Translations under genes and position numbers: made by a program
In this document: in pieces, positions 42,017 to 50,020 of the stretch
Position numbering within the stretch: position 1 is the first letter of the stretch
How the letters are laid out: every line of letters starts with the position of its first letter
The notes under the pieces: model-generated
Seen by the model: the letters and a program-made list of their open reading frames with translations, nothing else
What the model was told of the DNA's origin: nothing
The model's database searches: none
Source of the DNA: Phyllobacterium myrsinacearum
GTDB lineage: Bacteria; Pseudomonadota; Alphaproteobacteria; Rhizobiales; Rhizobiaceae
Length of the DNA: 64,000 bases
Reading direction: 5' to 3'
Assembly: GCF_002980555.1 (NCBI RefSeq)
Contig: NZ_PVBT01000001.1
Location: forward strand, 744,001 to 808,000

Positions 42017-43422
42017 GAACTCAATTCCTTGCTGTCTGCTGCGTTCCCGGCGCGCTCCGCGGCAGGCGCGGAGCGGTTCGGCTTGATGCTGCGAAGCAGC
42101 TTGCGGATGGCTGGCGCGGCAACGATCTCGCCCCGCTGGGCGAAAGCCTCGTGGTTGGTTTCAATATCGTCAAGCTTGTAGAGATAATTGACCATCAGCC
42201 CGTGCGCCTGCCGCATGGCGCGGCTTGAACGGTCGGCAAGAAAATCCAGCCGCTCCAGCCGCGCGCCGTTGCCGAGGTGAAAGCGGGCAACCGGATCAAC
42301 CGGCCGGCCATCCGGCGTCCGGGCCCGGAGGAAATACCAGGCGGCGGCGGGCAGCAATGCCGCCTTTACATCGGCGGTCCCGGCCGTGCCGCTGGCCCAG
42401 TCGGCGTCATCCAGCACGGCGAGAGCGGCCTTGTCCTCCGCCGTCAGCACATCGGAATCCTCATTGCGCCGTTCGCGCCCCAGCCAGCCTGCAAAGGCCG
42501 GAGCCGGTGAAAGCGTGACGAATGTATCCAGTTTGGGAAGGTCACGGCGCAGATCTTCGACCACCTGCTTGATCAGGAAATTGCCGAAGGAAATGCCGCG
42601 CAGGCCCGCCTGGCAGTTCGAAATGGAATAGAAGACGGCGGTTCGCGCATCCTGTGCCTGAATCGGCGCGCGCTTTTCCCCGAGCACGTCGGAGATGGTT
42701 TCGGGAATGGTCTTGGTCAGTGCCACTTCCACGAAGATCAGGGGATCGTCGGCCAGTTGCGGATGAAAGAAGGCAAAGCAGCGCCGGTCGCCCGGCGCCA
42801 GGCGGCGGCGCAGTTCATCCCAGTCGCCGATCTCGTGCACGGCCTCGTAGCGGATGATTTTTTCCAGAATATGCGCGGGCGTTGACCAGTCGATCGGACG
42901 CAGTATCAGAAAGCCGCGATTGAACCATGAGGTGAAGAGATGTGCGAAATCCGCATCCACAGCCTCAAGGTCCGGAGTGTCGATCTTCAGCTCCAGCAGC
43001 CGTTCGCGCATGCGCACCAGCGTTGATATGCCGTTGGGCGCGAGATTGAGGCGCCGGATCAGTTCCTGCCGGCGTGGCTCCGCGGCCTCATGCAGTTCCA
43101 GCACTGCTTTCGCGCTACGTTCCGCACGGTATGTGTCGATGGCCTTGTCGAGCTTGTCGGAGTCAGGCCCGAACTTGCCGGCAAGAAGCAGCATGAAATC
43201 GCGCTGCTGTCCGTCGTTCAGGCGCGACCATTGCTGCAGGATTTCCGCCGCCAGCGCCATGCCGGATGCCTCGCCGCGGCTGGAGAGCAGCATGTCGCAC
43301 AGTTTTTCCAGGCTGGTGAGGCTGGTCTGCGTCCGTTCCGCGCGTGGCGCAAACGACAGCAGCTTGCGGCCGCGTTCGGTGATCGTCTGCACCATGTCGC
43401 TGAAGAAGGATGTACCGGTCAT
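42013..43422 (-). CDS. matA: Malonyl-CoA decarboxylase
   Basis: The 469-residue protein belongs to the MLYCD family, which converts malonyl-CoA to acetyl-CoA and CO2. Conserved pieces are FLILRPIDWSTPAHILEKIIRYEAVHEI, CFAFFHPQLADDPLIFVEVALT, AVFYSISNCQAGLRGISFGNFLIKQV, with a Ser-containing helical segment, and the late FHLGNGARLERLDFLAD. GGAGTTCTGCA lies before the ATG at 43422, which sets the start over upstream in-frame codons to 43593. Together with matB it forms a malonate-use operon known from Rhizobium. No MatR-type GntR gene is directly adjacent. Confidence 0.94.
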   Translation of the reverse strand: MTGTSFFSDMVQTITERGRKLLSFAPRAERTQTSLTSLEKLCDMLLSSRGEASGMALAAEILQQWSRLNDGQQRDFMLLLAGKFGPDSDKLDKAIDTYRAERSAKAVLELHEAAEPRRQELIRRLNLAPNGISTLVRMRERLLELKIDTPDLEAVDADFAHLFTSWFNRGFLILRPIDWSTPAHILEKIIRYEAVHEIGDWDELRRRLAPGDRRCFAFFHPQLADDPLIFVEVALTKTIPETISDVLGEKRAPIQAQDARTAVFYSISNCQAGLRGISFGNFLIKQVVEDLRRDLPKLDTFVTLSPAPAFAGWLGRERRNEDSDVLTAEDKAALAVLDDADWASGTAGTADVKAALLPAAAWYFLRARTPDGRPVDPVARFHLGNGARLERLDFLADRSSRAMRQAHGLMVNYLYKLDDIETNHEAFAQRGEIVAAPAIRKLLRSIKPNRSAPAAERAGNAADSKELSS

Positions 43423-43579
43423 TGCAGAACTCCAATTCAGAGGATTGATCGCGCGGGAGGGCAGGCACGACAGACCTATGATGGGAGTATTTCCGAAGTT
43501 GCGCCTGCTGCAAGGCCTATTATAGCCGATCCGGCTTGCCTGCGCTTCGCCAAAGAAGCCCCTGATGGCGGGGCAGCGA

Positions 43580-43603
43580 CCGGACGGAAACAATGCCGTC
43601 CGG
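43580..43603. terminator. Hairpin upstream of matA
   Basis: CCGGACGG (43580-43587) and CCGTCCGG (43596-43603) pair perfectly around AAACAATG in the 280-base gap between the PsiF-like gene and matA. It may be a second terminator or a regulatory hairpin. Confidence 0.4.
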
Positions 43604-43654
43604 GCGGCGACGGGCTGAAAGCCTGAGCGGCCGCGTATTTACCTTTATCGATAA

Positions 43655-43686
43655 CTGGCGGGCGGCGGATTTACCGCGCCCGCCAG
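43655..43686 (-). terminator. Hairpin after the PsiF-like gene
   Basis: CTGGCGGGC (43655-43663) and GCCCGCCAG (43678-43686) form a perfect 9-base stem that can continue inside as GCGG-ATTTA-CCGC. It starts 15 bases after the PsiF-like stop codon on the minus strand. Confidence 0.7.
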
Positions 43687-43700
43687 CAGCAGGTCGGGCG

Positions 43701-44015
43701 TTAGCTCTTGCCGCCGTTCTTCTTGCATTCGGCGCGGAACTTGTGGCGTTCCTTGCCATGCAGGCCCTTGGCATCAGCCTGGGCCGAGCATGCCTTGGAG
43801 ATGGCTGTTTTGGCCGGGGTGGTGGCTGTGGCAGCCGGAGCAGCGGCGGGTTTCTTGGCCATGGAATTGGCGGCCGGCTTTGTCGTTGTGGTCGGTGCGG
43901 CCGGTGCGGTTGTGGCCGCTGGCGCTGTCGTTGCGGGGGCTGCAGTCTGTGCCATCGCGCTTGTGCCGACAAAGGCAAGGATCGCGGTGGCGGTAAGGGT
44001 GGCAACTAGTCTCAT
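43701..44015 (-). CDS. PsiF-like exported protein
   Basis: The 104-residue protein has a signal peptide (MRLVATLTATAILAFVGTSAMAQ), a low-complexity Ala/Thr/Pro linker of about 50 residues and a single C-terminal PsiF repeat: ISKACSAQADAKGLHGKERHKF with the second Cys in RAECKK. PsiF proteins are small, phosphate-starvation-linked secreted proteins of unknown function that usually carry two repeats; only one is seen here. AAAGGAAACG precedes the ATG. The protein shares its layout (signal, Ala-rich linker, Cys-framed motif) with the three-repeat protein at 54.4 kb. Confidence 0.85.
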   Translation of the reverse strand: MRLVATLTATAILAFVGTSAMAQTAAPATTAPAATTAPAAPTTTTKPAANSMAKKPAAAPAATATTPAKTAISKACSAQADAKGLHGKERHKFRAECKKNGGKS

Positions 44016-44308
44016 GGTCGTTTCCTTTGAGTTACAAACCCGTTTTGTAGCGCTTTGTGACACCAGGTTCTCTCGCGCTACGGTTGCACCTGAGCACTGC
44101 TTGCATTTCGCCAAGCCCTTGCAAATCAATGAGATGCGCGGTGCTATACGCCATGCCAACATTGCTCGAGTCACAGATTATTGATCGACCGTGTTTTCTT
44201 TGTGTGCATCAACATTAATTTTTTCCATGAAACGGCCCTGTTTTGCAGCTGCTTGACGCTCGCGCATCACGGCTCTATATCGGCGCTTCAACCGGGAGCT
44301 GCACTTCC
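44016..44308 (+). other. Gap with upstream control region of the CmlA-like gene
   Basis: About 290 bases without a gene between the PsiF-like start and the leader peptide. It holds the PsiF gene promoter on one side and, near its right end, the strong promoter at 44252-44280. The middle (44190-44235) is A/T-rich. I see no further ordered structure. Confidence 0.5.
44252..44280 (+). promoter_or_regulatory. Consensus rhizobial sigma-70 promoter for the leader/CmlA-like unit
   Basis: CTTGAC (44252-44257) and CTATAT (44275-44280) are exactly 17 bases apart, an exact match to the rhizobial housekeeping consensus CTTGAC-N17-CTATAT. Transcription should start near 44287, only about 20 bases before the leader peptide ATG, with GGGAG at 44294-44298 as its ribosome binding site. 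Confidence 0.8.
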
Positions 44309-44338
44309 ATGAAAGCCACCACGCTCGCAACCCGCTAG
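44309..44338 (+). CDS. Nine-residue leader peptide (MKATTLATR) before the CmlA-like gene
   Basis: The open frame ATG-AAA-GCC-ACC-ACG-CTC-GCA-ACC-CGC-TAG starts ten bases after GGGAG and about 22 bases after the predicted transcription start. It is rich in Ala and Thr. Chloramphenicol is known to stall ribosomes where Ala, Ser or Thr is the second-last residue of the growing chain, and inducible cmlA and cat genes use leader peptides of about this size. A hairpin begins one base position after the stop codon. I propose a stalling leader controlling the pump; the leader is too short for standard gene calling. Confidence 0.6.
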   Translation: MKATTLATR

Positions 44339-44371
44339 GCCGCAACAACCGTTTTCAACCGTTGTTGCGGC
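44339..44371 (+). promoter_or_regulatory. Attenuator hairpin directly after the leader peptide
   Basis: GCCGCAACAAC (44339-44349) and GTTGTTGCGGC (44361-44371) form a perfect 11-base stem with loop CGTTTTCAACC. The left arm starts immediately after the leader TAG, so a ribosome stalled on the leader would cover it and open the stem. The right arm could then pair elsewhere, for example GCGGC with GCCGC near 44411. There is no T-run, so simple termination is unlikely; the way it affects the gene is inferred. Confidence 0.6.
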
Positions 44372-44451
44372 ATTCAAAGCTCTCATCATGCTTTTTGCGT
44401 TGGGATCAATGATCGCCGCCGGACTTTCCTGTTCGTGTGGGATTCTTTGTT

Positions 44452-45657
44452 ATGCTTTACCCCAAAAATTGGACTTATTCGCTGCCGGCAGCCTTGCTGC
44501 TGATGGCTCCCTTTGACCTGCTCGCTTCGCTGGGCATGGACATCTATCTGCCTGTTGTCGTCCGCATGCCTGCGGTTCTCCAAACCACACCGGCGACGAT
44601 CCAGCTGACACTCAGCCTGTATATGATCGTTCTTGGCTGCGGGCAGCTCCTGTTCGGCCCGCTGGCCGACCGCATCGGACGCAGGCCCGTCCTGCTCGGC
44701 GGCGCACTTCTGTTCACCTTTGCCTCCGCCGGATTGGCCATGACCAGTTCGGCCAGCGTTTTCATAGCGCTGCGCGTTGTCCAGTCGGCAGGTGGCGCGG
44801 CGGCCCTGGTGGCAACCTTTGCCACTGTCCGCGATGTTTATGCGGCGCGGCCGGAAGGCGCCATCATCTATGGCCTGTTCGATTCCATGCTGGCCTTCGT
44901 TCCGGCTTTTGCACCGATGATCGGCGCATTGGTCGATCATATATTCGGCTGGCGTGCCGTTTTCTGGTTGCTTGCCGGGCTTGCTGTGTTGTCCGGGCTG
45001 CATGCGTTTCTGCGCTGGCCCGAAACATGTCCGCTACAGACACATCCGGCAACACTGCGAGGTAGTTTTGGCAGGGTGTTTTCCAGCGTCTCGTTCTGGA
45101 CCTATACAATGGGTTTCAGCACCGCTATGGGAACGTTCTTCACCTATTTCTCGACGGCGCCGCGCATTCTCATGCAGGCGCTTGGCCTGTCTTCGACCAT
45201 GTTCAGCCTCGTCTTTGCAACCGTTGCCCTTGTCATGATCGTGTGCAGCCGCTTTGGCGGTGTGTTCGTCCGGCGTTGGGGGCTAAAGGGATGCCTGATC
45301 AGGGGGATGGCCTTGTTCCTGGCCGGCGCGGTGGTGCTGATGGCGGGACAGATGGTCCTGCCCATCTCCATTGTCACGTTCATGGCGCCGATGTGGATCA
45401 TGGCTTGCGCCATATCATTGACATCTGCCGTTGCGGCAAACGGGGCTTTGCGCGACTTTGGTGATATCGCGGGAACGGCGACAGCCATCTATTATTTCAT
45501 CCAAAGTGTGATTGTCGGGGCTGCCGGGACGCTGGCCGTGGTCCTGCTCCCCGAGGCGAGCTTTTGGCCCGTTGCGGTGTTTGCCGCCGTGGCGGCCGTT
45601 GTCACACTGGGTTTGGCAGGCCTGTGCGGACCTGATGAAAAGCATGTAACCCTTTAA
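44452..45657 (+). CDS. CmlA/FloR-like chloramphenicol efflux MFS transporter
   Basis: The 401-residue protein has twelve probable membrane segments and follows CmlA closely from the start: YSLPAALLLMAPFDLLASLG, MDIYLPVVVRMP, TIQLTLSLYMIVLGCGQLLF, then motif A GPLADRIGRRPVLLGG and the blocks LVATFATVRDVYA and WRAVFWLLAG. CmlA/FloR pumps expel chloramphenicol and florfenicol in exchange for protons. The ATG at 44452 aligns with the CmlA start; a GTG at 44437 would add five residues. Base composition resembles neighbours and no integron parts are present, so it seems a resident chromosomal gene. Drug specificity is inferred. Confidence 0.88.
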   Translation: MLYPKNWTYSLPAALLLMAPFDLLASLGMDIYLPVVVRMPAVLQTTPATIQLTLSLYMIVLGCGQLLFGPLADRIGRRPVLLGGALLFTFASAGLAMTSSASVFIALRVVQSAGGAAALVATFATVRDVYAARPEGAIIYGLFDSMLAFVPAFAPMIGALVDHIFGWRAVFWLLAGLAVLSGLHAFLRWPETCPLQTHPATLRGSFGRVFSSVSFWTYTMGFSTAMGTFFTYFSTAPRILMQALGLSSTMFSLVFATVALVMIVCSRFGGVFVRRWGLKGCLIRGMALFLAGAVVLMAGQMVLPISIVTFMAPMWIMACAISLTSAVAANGALRDFGDIAGTATAIYYFIQSVIVGAAGTLAVVLLPEASFWPVAVFAAVAAVVTLGLAGLCGPDEKHVTL

Positions 45658-45672
45658 TTACACTGCATCATT

Positions 45673-45705
45673 CGCGATCCCGGCCAGATTATCGCCGGGG
45701 TCGCG
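45673..45705. terminator. Two-way terminator between the CmlA-like and AhpD-like genes
   Basis: CGCGATCCCGGC (45673-45684) and GCCGGGGTCGCG (45694-45705) form a 12-base stem with one G-T pair around a 9-base loop, in the 63-base convergent gap. There is no long T-run. Confidence 0.65.
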
Positions 45706-45720
45706 GATATGGCAATCGGC

Positions 45721-46242
45721 TCATGCCCTGTAGGAATGCAGTTCCGGATCAAGCTCCACCTCAACCACGTTGGTGAAGACCGCCGTGGCGATCATGATAC
45801 CGGCAAAGGCGACAAGGTTGACCAGCGTCGGCTCGTCATAACGTGCAGCCAGTTTGTTCCACAACCGCTCGGGCACCGCATTGGCATCGGCAACGATGGC
45901 CTTGCCAAAATCGATCAGCACCGTTTCATCCGCATCCGGGACGATGGTCTCGGGCTGCAGCCCGGAGTCGATCAGGGCGCGGCGGAAAAAGGTGACGGGC
46001 ACATCCGCATGGCTTGCCTGCGCGATGGCGAGCGACAGAAGCCAGATGGCGCGATCCGGCAGGGCCGGGCGCAACAGATCCCGCAAGGTAAACCATTCCG
46101 CATAGATGCGGTGGGCGACAGGTGAATGCAGCATGATGCGTTTCATGTTGGTCATGCGGCCGCGCAATTGCAGCTCCCGGTCGTGCTCGGCGCGAACATC
46201 CGGCGCAGCGTTTTCATAAACAATCGGGGAAATGCGGCTCAT
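45721..46242 (-). CDS. AhpD/carboxymuconolactone decarboxylase-like protein without the CxxC site
   Basis: The 173-residue protein has the AhpD-like helical fold (RGRMTNMKRIMLHSPVAHRIYAEWF, then LLSLAIAQASHADVPVTFFRRAL). In active AhpD-type peroxidases this second block reads CxYCxxxH; here no cysteine is present anywhere in the protein, so the thiol peroxidase reaction is not possible. It may be a decarboxylase-like or purely structural relative. The gene stands alone and is convergent with the CmlA-like gene. Family membership is by pattern, function unknown. Confidence 0.8.
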   Translation of the reverse strand: MSRISPIVYENAAPDVRAEHDRELQLRGRMTNMKRIMLHSPVAHRIYAEWFTLRDLLRPALPDRAIWLLSLAIAQASHADVPVTFFRRALIDSGLQPETIVPDADETVLIDFGKAIVADANAVPERLWNKLAARYDEPTLVNLVAFAGIMIATAVFTNVVEVELDPELHSYRA

Positions 46243-46546
46243 GGGAAATATCCGTCTGTGACAGGTTTGCGGGGGGTACGGGGCAGGGTGTTCAAAGGCT
46301 TATATTTTCTGGCGGCGGCGCGCCATGGAAAACCCGATGGCAGATTCATTTCGCGGCAAAACCCGGATGTATTCCACATTCTGGAAAATTCCAGCTCCGG
46401 TTGCGGCAATTGTTGAAAGGTTTTTCGCCTGCTGCTCTGCACAAAAGATAGTCATCCCTCGCTCAAACCGTGTGCATTCGCGAATATCCGGGATGAAACA
46501 AGACGTTTCTCTTTTCGCTATTCACACTGCCTACGGGGGCCAGCAC
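46243..46546. other. Upstream region of metQ, no clear riboswitch
   Basis: About 300 bases divergent between the AhpD-like gene and metQ. An inverted pair CATCCC/GGGATG flanks a C/G-rich stretch near 46454-46496, but the conserved SAM-II core (GATAAA and GCTAAA near an SD) is not found. The region probably carries both promoters. GGGGG before the metQ ATG is its ribosome binding site. Confidence 0.4.
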
Positions 46547-47392
46547 ATGACAAAAACCATAGAAAATCTCGAAAACAACGGGAAAATCACGCGGCGCGCC
46601 GGCCTGTTTGCGCTGATGGCTTCGGCTATCGCCATTGCCAGCTTCACCGCGCCGCAACCGTCGCAGGCGGCTGACAAGGCCATCAAGGTCGGCATCATCA
46701 GTGGTGAGGACGAAGATGTCTGGAAAGTCGTGACGGCGGAAGCCGCCAAGAACGGCCTGAAAATCCAGACGGTTGTTTTCAACGATTACACTCAGCCGAA
46801 CGAAGCGCTGGAACGTGGCGATCTCGACGCCAATGCATTCCAGCACAAGCCCTATCTCGACAACCAGATCAAGACGCAGGGCTACCACATTGTTCCGGTC
46901 GGCTATACCGGCGTCTGGCCCATCGGCCTCTATTCCAAGAAGTTCAGCAAAATCGCTGACCTGCCGCAAGGCGCCGTGGTCGGCGTTCCCAACGATCCGT
47001 CGAATGAAGGCCGGGCGCTGCGGGTGCTGGAAGATCAGGGCGTCATCAAGCTCAAGCCCGGCACGGGCATTCTCGCCACCATCGCCGACATTGCCGACAA
47101 CCCGAAGAAGGTGAAAATCAAGGAACTCGATGCCGGTATTGTCGGGCGTTCGGTTGAAGATCTCGATGCAGCCGTGGTCAACACGGATTGGGCGCTGAAG
47201 AGCGGCCTGACACCGGAAAACCGCATCGCCCAGGAAAAGATCGCCGACAATCCTTACCGCAATTTCATTGCCGTGAAGGCCGGGCAGGAGAAGGAGCCAT
47301 GGGTGAAAACCCTCGTGTCCTCCTACCAGAACGACAAGGTCAAGGCGGAATTCGACAAGGTGTACAAGGGAACAGGTATCAGCGCTTACTGA
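46547..47392 (+). CDS. metQ: Methionine ABC transporter substrate-binding protein
   Basis: The 281-residue protein belongs to the NlpA/MetQ family: KVGIISGEDEDVWKVVTAEA, VVFNDYTQPNEALERGDLDANAFQHKPYLDNQ and GYTGVWPIGLYSKK, with the residues that hold D- or L-methionine. The signal region (ITRRAGLFALMASAIAIASF, cleavage near SQA|AD) has twin arginines and no lipobox Cys, so unlike E. coli MetQ it is a soluble periplasmic protein, perhaps Tat-exported. It precedes metN and metI with a 117-base gap that contains a hairpin. Confidence 0.94.
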   Translation: MTKTIENLENNGKITRRAGLFALMASAIAIASFTAPQPSQAADKAIKVGIISGEDEDVWKVVTAEAAKNGLKIQTVVFNDYTQPNEALERGDLDANAFQHKPYLDNQIKTQGYHIVPVGYTGVWPIGLYSKKFSKIADLPQGAVVGVPNDPSNEGRALRVLEDQGVIKLKPGTGILATIADIADNPKKVKIKELDAGIVGRSVEDLDAAVVNTDWALKSGLTPENRIAQEKIADNPYRNFIAVKAGQEKEPWVKTLVSSYQNDKVKAEFDKVYKGTGISAY

Positions 47393-47473
47393 TAACCGGT
47401 TGATCTAAAAGCAATCACGACAAAGCGGTTCGCAGCATGGATATATGCCGCGGGCCGCTTTCCCGGTTGATGC

Positions 47474-47492
47474 GGATGCCGTTGCGGCATCC
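47474..47492 (+). promoter_or_regulatory. Intercistronic hairpin before metN
   Basis: GGATGCC (47474-47480) and GGCATCC (47486-47492) pair around GTTGC, just before the metN ribosome binding site (GAGG near 47500). A wider pair AAAGCGG/CCGCTTT surrounds the gap. It may protect the metQ message and give more binding protein than transporter. Confidence 0.5.
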
Positions 47493-47509
47493 CTCCAAGA
47501 GGAAAACAC

Positions 47510-48592
47510 ATGAATTCGCATGTCTCTGTTCCCGGCCAGACGGGTGCAATCATAGCCGGTACGCCGCTTGCCGACGCTGTCGTGCGGCTTGAGAATGTCA
47601 AACGGCATTTTGGGGAAACGCCGGCTTTGGACGGTGTGTCCCTGACTGTCCGCAAGGGGGAAATTCTTGGCATTATCGGCCGCAGCGGCGCGGGAAAGTC
47701 GACGCTGATCCGCTGCCTCAACGGGCTGGAGCGGCCGGAATCCGGGGCCATTTTCGTCGAAGGCAGGCAGATCACCGGGCTTAGCGAGCGGGAGCTGCAG
47801 CCCTTCCGCCGCCGTATCGGCATGATCTTCCAGCACTTCAACCTCTTGTCGGCCAAGACCGTGGAAGAGAATGTGGCGCTACCGCTGAAGATCGAGGGCC
47901 GTCCGAGGGCTGAACGGCTCCAACGCGCGCGCGAACTGCTCGATCTTGTCGGCCTTTCCGACAAGGCAGGGGCCTATCCGTCCTCCCTGTCCGGCGGGCA
48001 AAAGCAGCGGGTCGGCATTGCGCGGGCACTGGCGGCACGCCCGGCCTTGCTGCTTTCGGACGAAGCGACATCGGCACTCGATCCCGAAACAACCCGCTCC
48101 ATCCTCGCGCTGCTGAAGGACATCAATCGCAAGCTTGGCCTCACCATCCTGCTGATCACCCATGAGATGGAAGTGGTCCGCTCCATCGGCGACCGCGTGG
48201 CAGTGATCGATGCAGGGAAAATCGTCGAGGAGGGTCCCGTCTGGTCGGTGTTCGCCGATCCGCAGACGGATATCACCAAAAGCCTGCTGGCGGGTATTCG
48301 CCCGCAGCTTCCGGCGCATATCGCCGATGCCCTATCGGCGGAACCGGGCGGCGAGGCTGTGCTGGGTGTCGATCTCGCTGGTGCTGCAGCGCAGGGCACC
48401 TTGCTGGCCGAGCTGCCACGGCCGTTCCGCCTGCTGCATGGCGGTGTCGATCATGTGCAGGACCAGGCGGTTGCCCGGCTTTATCTTGCGGTTCCGGCTG
48501 TGCCTGCCGGCGCTGTCCAGACATTCATTCAATTTCTCGAGGCCCGCTCGGCCCGTGTGGAGGTGCTCGGCTATGTCACCGGTCATGCTTGA
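47510..48592 (+). CDS. metN: Methionine ABC transporter ATP-binding protein
   Basis: The 360-residue protein is a MetN ATPase. Walker A is GRSGAGKST (57-65), the signature is LSGGQKQRVGIARAL, Walker B LLLSDEATSALD and the H-loop LLITHEME. The last about 75 residues (RPFRLLHGGVDHVQDQAVAR and on) form the NIL domain that binds methionine and inhibits transport. It is followed by metI with a 20-base overlap. The N-terminus has about 20 residues more than usual before VRLENVKRHF; the ATG at 47510 has AGAGG upstream. Confidence 0.96.
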   Translation: MNSHVSVPGQTGAIIAGTPLADAVVRLENVKRHFGETPALDGVSLTVRKGEILGIIGRSGAGKSTLIRCLNGLERPESGAIFVEGRQITGLSERELQPFRRRIGMIFQHFNLLSAKTVEENVALPLKIEGRPRAERLQRARELLDLVGLSDKAGAYPSSLSGGQKQRVGIARALAARPALLLSDEATSALDPETTRSILALLKDINRKLGLTILLITHEMEVVRSIGDRVAVIDAGKIVEEGPVWSVFADPQTDITKSLLAGIRPQLPAHIADALSAEPGGEAVLGVDLAGAAAQGTLLAELPRPFRLLHGGVDHVQDQAVARLYLAVPAVPAGAVQTFIQFLEARSARVEVLGYVTGHA

Positions 48593-49229
48593 TCTTCTCG
48601 TTCAATCCATCTGGGAAACGCTTGTCATGACCGGGGCCTCCGGTCTGATCTCGCTGGCCGCGGGATTGCCGCTTGGCCTTGCCCTGGTGGCAACGGACCG
48701 TGGCGGCATTGCGCCCAATCCCTGGGTCAACAGTGTGCTTGGTGCCGTCATCAACGCCTTCCGATCCGTGCCGTTCATTATCCTGCTGGTGGCGCTGATC
48801 CCGGTAACGCGGCTCATCGTCGGAACATCCATCGGCACATGGGCGGCCATTGTGCCGCTGTCCATCGGCGCGACGCCCTATTATGCCCGCATTGCCGAGG
48901 TGTCGCTGCGCGAAGTCGATCGCGGATTGATCGAGGCCGCACGCGCCATGGGCGGCAACCGCTGGACGATTATCCGCGAAGTGCTGGTGCCCGAAGCGCT
49001 GCCGGGCATTATCGCCGGTTTCACGGTGACGCTCGTCACTCTGATCGGTGCATCAGCCATGGCCGGTGCCATCGGCGCGGGCGGCCTCGGCGATCTGGCC
49101 ATCCGCTACGGCTACCAGCGGTTTGAAACCTCGATCATGATTGCCGTGGTGATCGTGCTCATCGTTCTCGTCTGCGGCATCCAGTGGGTTGGCGACAGGC
49201 TGGTCAAGCGGCTCGACCACCGGATTTAG
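48573..49229 (+). CDS. metI: Methionine ABC transporter permease
   Basis: The 218-residue membrane protein is MetI: five membrane segments with the EAA-loop segment EVDRGLIEAARAMGGNRWTII, which contacts MetN. The start at 48573 (MSPVMLDLLVQS) is chosen because GGAGGT lies eight bases before it, inside metN; ATG at 48585 is the alternative. The gene overlaps metN by 20 bases. Length equals the family norm of about 217. It ends 38 bases from the convergent osmoprotectant operon. Confidence 0.95.
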   Translation: MSPVMLDLLVQSIWETLVMTGASGLISLAAGLPLGLALVATDRGGIAPNPWVNSVLGAVINAFRSVPFIILLVALIPVTRLIVGTSIGTWAAIVPLSIGATPYYARIAEVSLREVDRGLIEAARAMGGNRWTIIREVLVPEALPGIIAGFTVTLVTLIGASAMAGAIGAGGLGDLAIRYGYQRFETSIMIAVVIVLIVLVCGIQWVGDRLVKRLDHRI

Positions 49230-49267
49230 ACACGATGTAATGAATGAAAAAAGCGCAGGGGAAACGG

Positions 49268-50020
49268 TCAGCCTTGCTGGAGAAGGCCCATGCGCCGCGA
49301 AATGAAACGTTCCATCGCCGACAATCCGTCATAGATCATGACGGCGAGCACTCCGACGATCAGACCGCCCTGCAGCACAAAGGAGAGGTTGTTGGATTGC
49401 AGCCCGGCAATGATCACTTCGCCCAGCGTTTTGGCGGCAACCGTGGAGCCGATGGTGGCCGTTGCCAGATTGATCGTCACCGAGAGGCGGATGCCGGCAA
49501 GAATGACCGGCATCGCCAGCGGCAGCTCCACTTTGACAAGCCGCTGCCAGCCGGTCATGCCGACGCCGCGCGCCGCATCGGTGACGGTCGGCGGCAGGGT
49601 GGTCAGGCCGGTCAGCGCGTTTTCGAAGATGGGCAGCAATCCGTAGAGAAACAGCGCGATCAGCGTGGGTTTTTCACCGAAGCCGACGGCTGGCACCGCC
49701 AAAGCGAGCACGGCGACGGGCGGAAATGTCTGGCCGATATTCACCAGACTGCGGGACAGTGGCAGAAATTCCGCGCCGAAGGGGCGCGTGACCAGAATGG
49801 CCAGCGCGATGGCCACGATGGTCGCGCCCGCCGTCGCAATGGCAACGGTGCGCAGGTGAAGCAGTGTCAGGTTGAGCAGGCTGCCCTGATTATAGATCAC
49901 CGGAGCATTGTTCTGCGTCAGCGGGCGAAACACCGGCTCGAACCATTCCGGCCGTGCGAGAAACACGACCAGCAGCACCAGGATGCCGATGCGCACTATG
50001 GCGGGCAGGCGCAGTTTCAT
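49268..50020 (-). CDS. Osmoprotectant ABC transporter permease, YehW type
   Basis: The 250-residue membrane protein matches the smaller permease of the OsmF/YehZ system (E. coli YehW has 243). About five membrane segments are present, with the EAA-like loop LPPTVTDAARGVGMTGWQRL that contacts the ATPase. It is the last of four genes in the order binding protein, large permease, ATPase, small permease, the same set as YehZYXW. Neighbouring genes overlap by ATGA. The family imports glycine betaine and related solutes; this transporter's solute is not certain. Confidence 0.93.
   Translation of the reverse strand: MKLRLPAIVRIGILVLLVVFLARPEWFEPVFRPLTQNNAPVIYNQGSLLNLTLLHLRTVAIATAGATIVAIALAILVTRPFGAEFLPLSRSLVNIGQTFPPVAVLALAVPAVGFGEKPTLIALFLYGLLPIFENALTGLTTLPPTVTDAARGVGMTGWQRLVKVELPLAMPVILAGIRLSVTINLATATIGSTVAAKTLGEVIIAGLQSNNLSFVLQGGLIVGVLAVMIYDGLSAMERFISRRMGLLQQG

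Noticed and set aside
44452-45657. CmlA-like gene as an acquired integron cassette
   Set aside because: No attC site, integrase or composition change is visible, and the promoter is of local rhizobial type; it looks resident.
46440-46546. Possible SAM riboswitch before metQ
   Set aside because: The conserved SAM-II elements (GATAAA, GCTAAA near the ribosome binding site) are absent; only a weak CATCCC/GGGATG pair is seen.
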